A stretch of DNA of 64,000 nt, from IMG/VR virus record IMGVR_UViG_3300023210_000011, positions 1 to 64,000 of that record, one strand, 5' to 3'. Of the stretch, positions 1-6,804 are shown piece after piece. Below the pieces are notes generated by a model. It did not search any database and was not told the DNA's origin. It saw only the letters and a program-made list of their open reading frames with translations. Every line of letters starts with the position of its first letter. Position 1 is the stretch's first letter. This DNA is from a virus. A program made the translations under genes and the position numbers.

Positions 1-141
1 GTAGGCGCATGGAGGGTCCATAGTGCCGAGCTTCTCGCACTGCTTCTTGGTGAAGACCTGGAAGAGCCAGTAGGCTCCCAGGTACTCCTTGACGTAGGGG
101 CCCAGGCGCTTCAGGTCGCCGGGGCGGAGCGGCGCAGTCAT
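1..141 (-). CDS. Partial hypothetical protein
   Basis: The reading frame starts at ATG (141) and runs off the left edge with at least 46 residues, beginning MTAPLRPGDLKRLGPYV. Its ATGA start overlaps the stop of the gene to its right, which is typical translational coupling in this array. The visible part has a Y/W/F-rich helix and one CEK cysteine but no recognised domain. Function unknown. Confidence 0.6.
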   Translation of the reverse strand, partial: MTAPLRPGDLKRLGPYVKEYLGAYWLFQVFTKKQCEKLGTMDPPCAY

Positions 142-641
142 GCAGACTCCTCGGTAGTCTTCATCTCGCGGAGCCAGTCGAGGCGCTTCTCGTAGAACCC
201 GACCTCGTGCTCCCACGAGCGGAATCTGCTGTACTCGACCGACCGGGTTCCCCCACGGGAGGGGTCGTTCTGGATGGCGCGCTGCAGCTTCCTCTCAGCC
301 TCGCGGATCGCGCCCTCGAGCTTCTTCTGGGTCTGCCTGCGGATGTCGTACCCCAGCGCATTGAGGCACATCTCGAGCGCATCGACCTGGTTCCTGGGCT
401 CATTGTGGCGGTACCCACGCCCGAGCCCGAGGACGGTGGCGGTGTTGCCGCCGACCAAGATCACGGCGGTCTGGTCGGCGTGATGCGTCTCGATGACCCC
501 GCTCTGCGAACCGTGGAAGTCCCGAGGGACAGGCCCGCGGGCCTGGCCGCTACCGGCCATCCGGCTCAACTCTCGGACGAAGCCTTCTTCGATCTCTCTC
601 AGCCGGTCATTCAAGACCAGCACAGTCGTGTTGAAGCCCAC
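138..641 (-). CDS. Hypothetical protein, helical, 167 aa
   Basis: The chosen start is GTG at 641 because AAGGAGG lies four bases upstream; a longer frame would run into the upstream metallopeptidase-like gene. The N-terminal third (FNTTVLVLNDRLREIEEGF) resembles a beta-hairpin plus helix, and the C-terminal half is charged and helical (EAERKLQRAIQ, EKRLDWLREMK). No family recognised. It is cotranscribed leftwards with the genes from 1915 downward. Confidence 0.65.
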   Translation of the reverse strand: MGFNTTVLVLNDRLREIEEGFVRELSRMAGSGQARGPVPRDFHGSQSGVIETHHADQTAVILVGGNTATVLGLGRGYRHNEPRNQVDALEMCLNALGYDIRRQTQKKLEGAIREAERKLQRAIQNDPSRGGTRSVEYSRFRSWEHEVGFYEKRLDWLREMKTTEESA

Positions 642-661
642 CGGGCCTCCTTGTGGCTGCT

Positions 662-1183
662 CTAAACAGCGTAGGGGGTTTCTTTGAGGAATCGGGACGC
701 CCTCTCGAGGACCCCTTCTCGTACATCGCGCCACCCTCTGGACGCCGAATACCGAATCCGGTAGTCAGAGAAATCGTCGTACCTGGAGAAGCGGTCGCTG
801 TCCCAGAAGTCATCGACGAGATTCAGGGCGTCCGCGCATGCCTTCCAGGGCAAGTTCATCTGGATGAGAAGCGCCACGTTCACGGAACACGAAGGGAACT
901 CATTTCCGTCGGCGCGGAGCTCTTGGGCGCCGCCCTGCTCTGTTCCCCAGTTGCGGAGAGCGAGGAACTCTGGGGAGATCTTCCGGGTCACCAAGAAGTG
1001 CCCCACCTCATGCACCACCCACATCTTGGGGCAGGATTCTTCGATGACGAGCTCCTTCCCTGTCCAGTAGGTATCCCCGGGGGAAGACCCGAGCTCTTCG
1101 GGGGTGATGTGCTCTTTGGTTCGCCAGGGGATCCCGAAGTGCTCCAGGAGGCGGAGTGTGGCGGGGCCCCAGAGCCACCGCAT
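662..1183 (-). CDS. Putative zinc metallopeptidase (HEVGH motif)
   Basis: The 173-residue product contains HEVGH at residues 58-62 within WVVHEVGHFLV, the HExxH signature in which the two histidines bind zinc and the glutamate is catalytic. A third ligand cannot be assigned; an aspartate/glutamate-rich segment follows (FWDSDRFSRYDDFSDY). No signal peptide or membrane segment is seen, so it would act in the cytoplasm or as a virion protein. A second, unrelated HExxH protein lies at 17,649-18,236. The motif is clear; peptidase activity is inference. Confidence 0.6.
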   Translation of the reverse strand: MRWLWGPATLRLLEHFGIPWRTKEHITPEELGSSPGDTYWTGKELVIEESCPKMWVVHEVGHFLVTRKISPEFLALRNWGTEQGGAQELRADGNEFPSCSVNVALLIQMNLPWKACADALNLVDDFWDSDRFSRYDDFSDYRIRYSASRGWRDVREGVLERASRFLKETPYAV

Positions 1184-1434
1184 CAGATCACCTCCTTGAT
1201 GAACACGCCCTGCCAGATCTCACCGCTTGCCTGCCTCGACATGACCGCGAGGCACTCCAGGCAGAGAGACATGCTCCCCGCGTGTCCGTCCTCTCCGGGG
1301 CGCCGCTCCTCTACGATGACGTGCGGCGAAGTTTCGCACCGGACATGCTTCGGCCCAGGACCCATGCTGAGAAAACTGTGCCCTGTCGGAACATCTGCCT
1401 GGCAGCGTGCGCGATCAGGGGGAATCAGTGCCAT
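1183..1434 (-). CDS. Small putative zinc-binding protein, 83 aa
   Basis: Starts at ATG 1434 (MALIPPDRARCQ) with AAAGGA upstream; it overlaps the upstream gene by 20 bases and its stop abuts the start of the HEVGH gene. CQ, RCE and CLEC cysteines with nearby histidines (GHS, KHV, GHAG) suggest a treble-clef or rubredoxin-like zinc site. No known family recognised. Confidence 0.55.
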   Translation of the reverse strand: MALIPPDRARCQADVPTGHSFLSMGPGPKHVRCETSPHVIVEERRPGEDGHAGSMSLCLECLAVMSRQASGEIWQGVFIKEVI

Positions 1435-1915
1435 TTGGGGTTTCCTTTCTGTAGTTGAGTTTGTACAGGAAGGACTGGCCCACAGGGGAGCCAAGCCATT
1501 GGATTGCGGTTGCCGCAGCCACTCGCGCCTCATCACTCACAGGAGAGACGTACAAATCGTTGGGGTCTTCGGCCATCAGCTTGTCGATGTGGTGGTGTCC
1601 GCGCGCATCTTGGTACTTGGACGTACACTCCGCCCAGGCCTCTGCGAACCTGCGCTCCTCCGCATGGCTTCCCCACCGGTACGTCTTCGCTCCGTACAGA
1701 GTCTCGGCCTCCACCTCCCTGACTCGCAAGAGGGCGTCAACCTCCCGCAAGCGGCTGTGCGCCCAGTAGCGGAGAATCGTGCCTGCTGTGCCCAGCTTGA
1801 ACAGCCAGTGCAGCAGGTTGCTGAGGAGGGATCTGAGCTCTTCCAGGTGCACAGTCTCGATGTATGCCTCGTTGATCAGCCGCTCCAGGTGGCGGTCTAC
1901 ATCTTCTCGGGTCAT
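1415..1915 (-). CDS. Hypothetical protein, 166 aa
   Basis: First gene of the leftmost operon, placed directly after the promoter-like element at 1966-1991. It begins MTREDVDRHLERLINEAYIE and is helical with a hydrophobic central helix (LLSNLLHWLFKLGTAGTIL) that could be amphipathic or membrane-associated. The C-terminal part (EERRFAEAWAECTSKYQDARGHHHIDKL) is typical of small soluble phage proteins. Function unknown. Confidence 0.6.
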   Translation of the reverse strand: MTREDVDRHLERLINEAYIETVHLEELRSLLSNLLHWLFKLGTAGTILRYWAHSRLREVDALLRVREVEAETLYGAKTYRWGSHAEERRFAEAWAECTSKYQDARGHHHIDKLMAEDPNDLYVSPVSDEARVAAATAIQWLGSPVGQSFLYKLNYRKETPNGTDSP

Positions 1916-1965
1916 CGGGTCTCCGTGGGATGAATACGAGGAGTATGGGTCTCCTGTACAGATGG

Positions 1966-1991
1966 CTTATGGCGCAGAAAACCTAAAGTTT
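1966..1991 (-). promoter_or_regulatory. Phage promoter-like element P1
   Basis: Read leftwards: AAACT, 14 bases, CCATAAG. It lies about 50 bases upstream of the gene starting at 1915 and follows a terminator hairpin. Member of the 26-copy family described in the findings. Confidence 0.65.
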
Positions 1992-2001
1992 ACTCGAGGT
2001 G

Positions 2002-2027
2002 TGTGGGGCCTCAAACGGGGCCCCACA
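2002..2027 (-). terminator. Terminator hairpin after the 2053 gene
   Basis: TGTGGGGCC / GGCCCCACA stem of nine pairs around a short loop, just past the stop of the leftward gene ending at 2053. No long U tract follows. Confidence 0.6.
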
Positions 2028-2052
2028 GCACATTACGCGTCTCTGCAAGACG

Positions 2053-2346
2053 CTACTGGTACAGCCTCCGCAGCCCCTCCATGATGAACTCCCGCATACA
2101 GGTCAGCAGGATTCGCCACTTGATCGGGTCGTCATCACCCTCGAAGACGAAGATGAGGACAATGTTGCCCTCCTCCAACTCGTAGTCGGTGGTGAAGATG
2201 AGATCCATCAGACTCACGAGCTCTCCCCCGAGGTTGTTGAGGTCCTGGGGAGCCTGCGGGAAGACACTCCACCCCGGCGCAAGCAGGACATCTACGGAGA
2301 CATCTGCCCCCCGCGCCCGAAGGATGATCTTCGTATTCACGTCCAT
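2053..2346 (-). CDS. Hypothetical protein, 97 aa
   Basis: The ATG at 2346 (MDVNTKIILRARG) is preferred over the GTG two codons earlier because AAGGAG sits at normal distance from it. The product looks like a compact alpha/beta protein with strands KIILRA and NIVLIFVFEGD and a helical C-terminus (REFIMEGLRRLYQ). Last gene of the 3813-to-2053 operon. Function unknown. Confidence 0.6.
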   Translation of the reverse strand: MDVNTKIILRARGADVSVDVLLAPGWSVFPQAPQDLNNLGGELVSLMDLIFTTDYELEEGNIVLIFVFEGDDDPIKWRILLTCMREFIMEGLRRLYQ

Positions 2347-2348
2347 GT

Positions 2349-3008
2349 TCACTCCTTTTCTGTGGAATCGCGAGGGGTGCCCTCGTGCTTTTCGAAGTCT
2401 CTGGCACGTCTGTAGGCTTCCTCCTGCGCAGAGCCGTCATCCACACCCCAGAAGGTGGAATGCACTACCGCCCCGTCCGTGTCTCGCGTGAGCACGACAC
2501 GGAACCGGGTCTTGTCTTTGTTGAACTCGGTGGTCTGCGTCCAGGCCATGTGTTTGGGCCAGCGGGGGAGCGCAGGATCGCCGGTCATCCGGCGGCGCCA
2601 GTACATGCTGTTGACCGGCGCGGAAGAGCAGTCCGACGGTTGGATCTCTCTCCCCAGGCGCACTCCCATACATCTCGGGCACGCATGCCCGTTCTTGGGG
2701 TAGAGCCGCTCCCACAGGGCATCCTTCAGCATCACCATGTCGAAGTCCTCTCGATGGCAATCCTGGCAGAAGTACCGGTGGGTGTAGAACCACTTGTTGT
2801 TGGCCTTCACTCTCCGCTCGAGCTCCCCCGGCATCACAACTTCCCAGGGGGCAGCATTCAAGGTCTCCAGCACCCCAGGCTCATCCATCTCCAGGGCCGC
2901 GTACTCCTGGGATCCATAGTAGTAGTCGGACGACAGGTGGGTCCGATCGTCAGCACGGACGTAGATCGGCCCGGTCACCTCGGTGAGCAGCGCCTCGGGA
3001 AGGCTCAT
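2349..3008 (-). CDS. Hypothetical protein with zinc ribbon, 219 aa
   Basis: Residues around 80-120 hold two CxxC knuckles, CQDC and CPRC, about 35 residues apart, a spacing compatible with one zinc ribbon. The C-terminal half (KTRFRVVLTRDTDG, EEAYRRARDFEKH) resembles a beta-sheet plus helix module. It overlaps the upstream gene by four bases. No enzymatic motif is visible. Confidence 0.6.
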   Translation of the reverse strand: MSLPEALLTEVTGPIYVRADDRTHLSSDYYYGSQEYAALEMDEPGVLETLNAAPWEVVMPGELERRVKANNKWFYTHRYFCQDCHREDFDMVMLKDALWERLYPKNGHACPRCMGVRLGREIQPSDCSSAPVNSMYWRRRMTGDPALPRWPKHMAWTQTTEFNKDKTRFRVVLTRDTDGAVVHSTFWGVDDGSAQEEAYRRARDFEKHEGTPRDSTEKE

Positions 3009-3358
3009 GGCCCTCTCCGACTCTCTGCGTAGTCCTTGCAGAGTGACTGGAACTTGGGGTCGCCTTCGATCTCAATACCCATCGCCTTGGCGCGGGCCAA
3101 GACTGCCTCGGGTCCGTGAGGAAACACGGACCCGATCAGCTTCTCCCGCACCGACGACTTCAGGTACCGGCTGCCGTCTCCCGACTCATTGGCCCGGTCG
3201 AAGGTGGCATTCATGTCCCTTCGCCACTCCTTGAGCATCTGCGCTTCGAGGTCGGCCAGCAGTTCCTCGCGCGTGTAGTTGTAGTGAGTGAAGCTGTCGA
3301 CGATGGAGCTCCAGCGGCAGAACTTGCCGTTGGGCTGCTTCATGATTCGGGATCCCAT
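3005..3358 (-). CDS. Hypothetical protein, 117 aa
   Basis: Starts at ATG 3358 overlapping the upstream stop (TGATG) with GAGGGG upstream. The product is charged and helical (REELLADLEAQMLKEWRRD) with an N-terminal basic segment. No recognised domain. Translationally coupled to both neighbours. Confidence 0.6.
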   Translation of the reverse strand: MGSRIMKQPNGKFCRWSSIVDSFTHYNYTREELLADLEAQMLKEWRRDMNATFDRANESGDGSRYLKSSVREKLIGSVFPHGPEAVLARAKAMGIEIEGDPKFQSLCKDYAESRRGP

Positions 3359-3813
3359 CAGTTCATCCCCTCCCGGCCGCTCAGGTTGTGGAAGCGGCCA
3401 CTCACCGCACTTCCTTCCTGGATCTCGACTTCTCCGAGGGTCTTGGGTCCCAGGATCTGCCGGGTCATCATGAGGTTCACACCCTCCCCGGAAGCGGTGA
3501 TCATGATGATCTCCATCCTCGCCGGGTCTTTACTGGGTGCCCCAGAGAGTGGGTTCATGCTCAACCAGGCCTCAGAGACCATGAAGACGCACTTGGCGCC
3601 CTTCTCCTCTGCGATCGACTGGACGATCGCCGCCAGGTGGTCCTTGTTCGCCGCAGGGAACACGGCGCCAGGGACCAGCTGCACCGTGTTGTCGATGAGG
3701 AAGCCGAACATCTGCTGGACCTCCTCTCCCTGCTCCTCACGAAAGCTCGAGGCGACGTCCATCAGGTCGTATGCGATGTTCTTCGCCCTGTCAGAGAGGC
3801 TCTGTTCTACCAT
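3358..3813 (-). CDS. Hypothetical alpha/beta protein, 151 aa
   Basis: First gene after promoter element P2 at 3857-3882. The N-terminal 60 residues are helical (SDRAKNIAYDLMDVASSF); the middle has strand-like stretches KCVFMVSEAW and MEIIMITASGEG. The layout recalls small phage proteins of unknown function with an alpha/beta core. No catalytic residues can be assigned. Confidence 0.6.
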   Translation of the reverse strand: MVEQSLSDRAKNIAYDLMDVASSFREEQGEEVQQMFGFLIDNTVQLVPGAVFPAANKDHLAAIVQSIAEEKGAKCVFMVSEAWLSMNPLSGAPSKDPARMEIIMITASGEGVNLMMTRQILGPKTLGEVEIQEGSAVSGRFHNLSGREGMN

Positions 3814-3856
3814 TTTGCACCTCCGGGCCGGCTACGGATGTCCGACCTCTGAGGGC

Positions 3857-3882
3857 TTTATGGCCTCATTAGGACTAAGATT
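3857..3882 (-). promoter_or_regulatory. Phage promoter-like element P2
   Basis: Leftward AATCT, 14 bases, CCATAAA, 44 bases upstream of the gene starting at 3813. Confidence 0.6.
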
Positions 3883-3890
3883 TTGCCGCG

Positions 3891-3920
3891 AGGATGCGGG
3901 CCCCGAAGGGCCCGCATCCT
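3891..3920 (-). terminator. UUCG-loop terminator hairpin
   Basis: Perfect 12-base arms AGGATGCGGGCC / GGCCCGCATCCT around a six-base centre containing UUCG on the transcribed strand. It begins at the stop codon of the gene ending at 3920 and separates two operons. Confidence 0.75.
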
Positions 3921-4522
3921 CAATCCGCCATGTACAGACCACCGGGGTTGTGGTCCGTCAGCATCCCTACGATGTCGATGGGAATCGTTCCACGAATGCG
4001 CTCATCTCGGTAGCAGGCGTCGATGAGCTCTCTCAAGATGGGCGGGTTCGCCATCGGGCACTGGGAGAAGAACCTCATCCACCATCCGTAGCTCAGGGGC
4101 CCACCCACCTGGGCCTTCAGGAACGCCAGGAAGGCGGTCGCCCCGCCAGTGATCGGCTCTCGCGGGATCAGCTCATCGCCGCCGACAGACTGCGGACAGC
4201 TGAAGTCCCACAAGTCTCCCGCACCCTTCGGGGTGTGCCAAGGAGTCCCGCCGGCAGTGTTGAAGTACAGACCTTCGACATCATCTCGGTAGGTCCACAG
4301 TGTCGGATCGAGGATCGGCACCTTCTTCTCGAACATGGAACCCGGACGCCCAGAGAGGACGACCCAGCTGTGCTGACTGCCCACTCCCGAGCACATCCCT
4401 CTCGCGACCCGAGAAGGGCCATACAGCTTCTTCTGCGCGATGGCCAGGCTCACCTCGTGGCACTTGCCATGCCATGTGGCCAGGGGGATTCCGATGGCCG
4501 CGGCCACCTCTTCTTGGTTCAT
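3920..4522 (-). CDS. Putative transglutaminase-like cysteine protein
   Basis: The start is ATG 4522 (MNQEEVAAAIGIP); the longer frame overlaps the upstream gene. In order the product has GKCHEVSLAI, SGVGSQHSWVVL and PILDPTLWTY. This Cys...His-x-W...Asp-P-T arrangement is the pattern of the transglutaminase/papain-like catalytic triad. If real, the enzyme would act on amide bonds, as a protease or amidotransferase. It is 200 residues and lacks a signal peptide. The triad is seen in the sequence; the fold is inferred and no homologue was checked. Confidence 0.5.
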   Translation of the reverse strand: MNQEEVAAAIGIPLATWHGKCHEVSLAIAQKKLYGPSRVARGMCSGVGSQHSWVVLSGRPGSMFEKKVPILDPTLWTYRDDVEGLYFNTAGGTPWHTPKGAGDLWDFSCPQSVGGDELIPREPITGGATAFLAFLKAQVGGPLSYGWWMRFFSQCPMANPPILRELIDACYRDERIRGTIPIDIVGMLTDHNPGGLYMAD

Positions 4523-4923
4523 GCCTTTTCCTTTGGGGCCCAGTCGATGTCGAGCTCTCGCGCCCTCTCTACGAGGCGCTCCTTCCAGTGAACCGGAGAG
4601 AAGGAGTCGTGCAGCCACTGGAGCCAGCTCAGGAGGTCGACGAGGTCGTGTCTGTCGATCTCCGCATCGGGGAGGCCCTGACTCTTCTGGATTGCACGCA
4701 GAACCTCGGACTCTACGGAGGCTTGTCCCTCGAGGTCCTCAGTGTAGAACTCACTGGTGATCAGACAGCCCAGGGCGCACTTCAGTCCTTCTGGGGATCG
4801 GTACCTGCAGGAGGAGGGCGGGGTGAGAGGCGTATCAAGGCCTACGATGGCCTTCTTTCCCTGCTTCATCAGGTGGTCGGCACTCTTGATGAAGATCTTC
4901 TTGACCACGTCAGTCGTCTGCAT
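4519..4923 (-). CDS. Hypothetical protein with conserved-looking CALGCL motif
   Basis: Starts at ATG 4923 (MQTTDVVKKIFIKSADHLMKQ). The centre reads SSCRYRSPEGLKCALGCLIT, a layout resembling a small family found in bacteria and phages in which a C...G.KCA.GCL core precedes an acidic helix. The C-terminus is rich in W, H and D (WLQWLHDSFSPVHWKERL). It overlaps both neighbours by a few bases. Function unknown. Confidence 0.55.
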   Translation of the reverse strand: MQTTDVVKKIFIKSADHLMKQGKKAIVGLDTPLTPPSSCRYRSPEGLKCALGCLITSEFYTEDLEGQASVESEVLRAIQKSQGLPDAEIDRHDLVDLLSWLQWLHDSFSPVHWKERLVERARELDIDWAPKEKA

Positions 4924-5383
4924 TCTTGCTCCACGAATACGTCTGGCGCATCCTGCGTACGTGGGGGGTGTGCTCGTCCAAGGCAGGGATGTCTGCCATC
5001 TTGTCGATCTCCGGACCAAGGACTGAGCGGAGGTACTCCACATGCTCCCGGTTGAAGTCTATGGTCCAGCGCCAGCCTCGCAGGTCTCTGGCCCTTCGGC
5101 GCAGACATCTGCGGCATGTCGTATGTGTGATCTCCCAGGACAGCGGGTGTCGGTTCATCTGTGCCTGATCTGGGACGCAGTCCGGGTAGTAGTGAAGGCG
5201 GCGCGTCGCACGCTCCACCTGGGTCACTCCCTTGTAGATGTCGGACATGTTCTCGCGAAGGCCCAGCCCCTGAAATGTCCCATCGTTCAGTGCCCTCGCC
5301 TCCACGGCATCCAGGACATGCCCTACTCTCGTCTCCCCACTGTAGTGGAACCAGACAGCATCTCCCTCTTTGAACTCAGCCAT
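4910..5383 (-). CDS. Hypothetical protein, putative SH3-like N-terminus
   Basis: Begins MAEFKEGDAVWFHYSGETRVGHVLDA, typical of a small SH3-like or KOW-like barrel (GDxVWFxYxGExxxGxV). A CRRC pair and a basic stretch (CLRRRARDLRGWRW) follow, then a Tyr/Trp-rich C-terminus. Strong AAGGAGG is present before ATG 5383. A nucleic-acid or protein-binding role is possible but not shown. Confidence 0.55.
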   Translation of the reverse strand: MAEFKEGDAVWFHYSGETRVGHVLDAVEARALNDGTFQGLGLRENMSDIYKGVTQVERATRRLHYYPDCVPDQAQMNRHPLSWEITHTTCRRCLRRRARDLRGWRWTIDFNREHVEYLRSVLGPEIDKMADIPALDEHTPHVRRMRQTYSWSKNADD

Positions 5384-5566
5384 GTGGGGCCTCCTTGTCT
5401 TGTCCAGGCTTGTGGATGTTGCCGACGTGGATGATCCGGGCGGTGCCGTACACCTTCAGAGCCACATCATTCGCACGCTCCCACGTCGTGTAGGAACCCC
5501 ATCGCTGCCAGCTGGGGTTGCGTTCCCATCGCTGACTTCCACCCTCCAGGGGCGCTTCTTCGACAT
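5376..5566 (-). pseudogene. Small gene split by an apparent frameshift
   Basis: A start at ATG 5566 (MSKKRPWRVEV) overlaps the preceding stop, but this frame ends after 36 codons. The -1 frame, open to 5376, encodes QRWERNPSWQRWGSYTTW and RANDVALKVYGTARI, which look protein-like and end just inside the start region of the next gene. Together they would make one 63-residue protein if one base were gained or lost near the GGGAAC at about 5500-5520. No canonical slippery heptamer is visible, so an indel or base-call error is the simplest reading. Confidence 0.4.
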
Positions 5567-5655
5567 CAGTAGTCGTCCTCTCCGCGTGGGACCGGGAGCG
5601 CCCGGCCGGTGTCGTCGCTCACGAGGATGCGGGGCGCGGTTATGGGGTCAGCCAT
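5566..5655 (-). CDS. Mini-protein, 29 aa
   Basis: ATG 5655 follows GGAGG at six bases, inside the end of the upstream gene. The peptide is MADPITAPRILVSDDTGRA plus a ten-residue acidic tail ending DDY. Its stop overlaps the next start (TGATG), so it sits in a translational chain. Too short for family assignment. Confidence 0.4.
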   Translation of the reverse strand: MADPITAPRILVSDDTGRALPVPRGEDDY

Positions 5656-6178
5656 GGGGCGCCTCCGGGTACATCGCAGCGCACAGCCCATCGACCCCGT
5701 AGCCCTCAAACCACGCCGGCCAGCATTCGGGCCCATCGTCGTGCATCTTCACGACCTCATAGGCGGCGGAGATGGTGGCCGACTTCCAGGCCCGCAGTCC
5801 CTCGACCTCGGCGCGCAGGGCGTCGCGCTCCCTCTCGGCCGCCCGCAGCGCATCGGTCCGCCGGGTCAACAGTCGCTCGCGCGCGGCGGCGTTCTTCCGC
5901 TCCCGGGCGCGCTCCGCTCTGGCCAGATCAATGTGCCCCAGGGCGGAGTCCATATTGCTGTGCAGGAACTCGATATTCTCGTGCAGCGCGATGACTGTGC
6001 GGGCGAGGGCGGGGGCGGCGGCGAACAACGCCCCCGCCGCGCGCAAGGCGGCAGCCTCCTCGGGCGAGGTCGTCCACGTCCACTCCTTCAGCGTGAACAG
6101 TGCCGGACCAGACAGCCCCTCGACGGCGTCCAGCAGCGCCCGCGCCTCGGCGGCGGTCACGGCGTCGGCGGCGCTCAC
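5648..6178 (-). CDS. Alanine-rich coiled-coil protein, 176 aa
   Basis: The centre (residues about 75-130) is a heptad-rich basic/acidic helix with repeated ERARERKNAAARERLL and RAAERERDALRAEVEGL, typical of a coiled coil. The C-terminus is aromatic (ECWPAWFEGYGVDGL). Probably an oligomeric binding protein; function unknown. It is higher in GC and alanine than its neighbours, suggesting separate acquisition. Confidence 0.6.
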   Translation of the reverse strand: MSAADAVTAAEARALLDAVEGLSGPALFTLKEWTWTTSPEEAAALRAAGALFAAAPALARTVIALHENIEFLHSNMDSALGHIDLARAERARERKNAAARERLLTRRTDALRAAERERDALRAEVEGLRAWKSATISAAYEVVKMHDDGPECWPAWFEGYGVDGLCAAMYPEAPHG

Positions 6179-6474
6179 GAGGTCACATCACCCTCGTCCG
6201 TCTCCGGCTTCCGGGGCTCCAAGAGCCCCACCGCGGCGCCGACCATGAGATCCCGCACCCTCAGGTGCTCGCTGGAGAGGATGAAGTCCCCCACTCTCTT
6301 GTCGGCAGCTACAGTCGTCATGGCGACTTCTTCCTCATCGAGCGACATGAAGTGCGGGCACTCCTTGCCTCCCTCGAAGTGAGCGACACTCTGTCGCTTC
6401 CCCCACTCCGCACGGTAGCGGAAGCACTTGTTCCGCACATCGCACCCGGCGTTCGTACACAGCGTGATGTCCAT
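6175..6474 (-). CDS. Small cysteine-rich protein, 99 aa
   Basis: The ATG at 6474 has AAGGAGG at seven bases. The N-terminus carries CTNAGCDVRNKCFRYRA followed about 27 residues later by CPHF, a four-cysteine pattern seen in small phage/plasmid proteins likely to bind zinc. The rest is acidic and helical. First gene after promoter P3. Confidence 0.6.
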   Translation of the reverse strand: MDITLCTNAGCDVRNKCFRYRAEWGKRQSVAHFEGGKECPHFMSLDEEEVAMTTVAADKRVGDFILSSEHLRVRDLMVGAAVGLLEPRKPETDEGDVTS

Positions 6475-6503
6475 GCTCACACCTCCTTAGATTGAGCAGA
6501 GAG

Positions 6504-6529
6504 CTTATGGCGCCTAATGACCTAAATTT
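6504..6529 (-). promoter_or_regulatory. Phage promoter-like element P3
   Basis: Leftward AAATT, 14 bases, CCATAAG, 30 bases upstream of the gene at 6474. The flanking GCGAAATTT is shared with element P4. Confidence 0.7.
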
Positions 6530-6553
6530 CGCACCCTAAGAGAGTGCCACGAG

Positions 6554-6575
6554 GGGGGGCCCCGAAGGACCCCCA
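6554..6575 (-). terminator. UUCG-loop terminator hairpin
   Basis: GGGGGGGCCC / GGACCCCC arms around CGAA (UUCG on the transcribed strand), immediately past the stop at 6579. Confidence 0.65.
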
Positions 6576-6578
6576 CCT

Positions 6579-6773
6579 CTACTCGCACTCTGCGTACTCA
6601 CGCAGCTCCTCGATCTCTGCCTCGAGCTCGACGATATGAACGACGATGCCCAGATTTTCGCACCTGTTCAGTGATCCTCCATGAAGGTACCAAGTCACTC
6701 CGTACCAGGGGCACACGCCAAGGCCGTGATTTCTCCTCGCAGCTGCTCTCGGAGCCCCTGAAGGTACTTGCAC
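6579..6773 (-). CDS. Small acidic-tailed protein, start uncertain
   Basis: The frame ends with VELEAEIEELREYAECE, a short acidic coiled coil, and is followed by a terminator. The listed GTG start gives 64 residues; a later GTG (about 6698) that overlaps the stop of a competing frame would give 39. No good ribosome site decides between them. It is the last gene of the methyltransferase operon. Confidence 0.35.
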   Translation of the reverse strand: MQVPSGAPRAAARRNHGLGVCPWYGVTWYLHGGSLNRCENLGIVVHIVELEAEIEELREYAECE

Positions 6774-6804
6774 TCAACAGAGAGCTCCTGGGCGTGCGCG
6801 CTCC

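Noticed and set aside
653-1933. Long plus-strand frame opposite the leftward genes.
   Set aside because: It is antisense to genes with proper ribosome sites and overlaps; its composition is that of a shadow frame.
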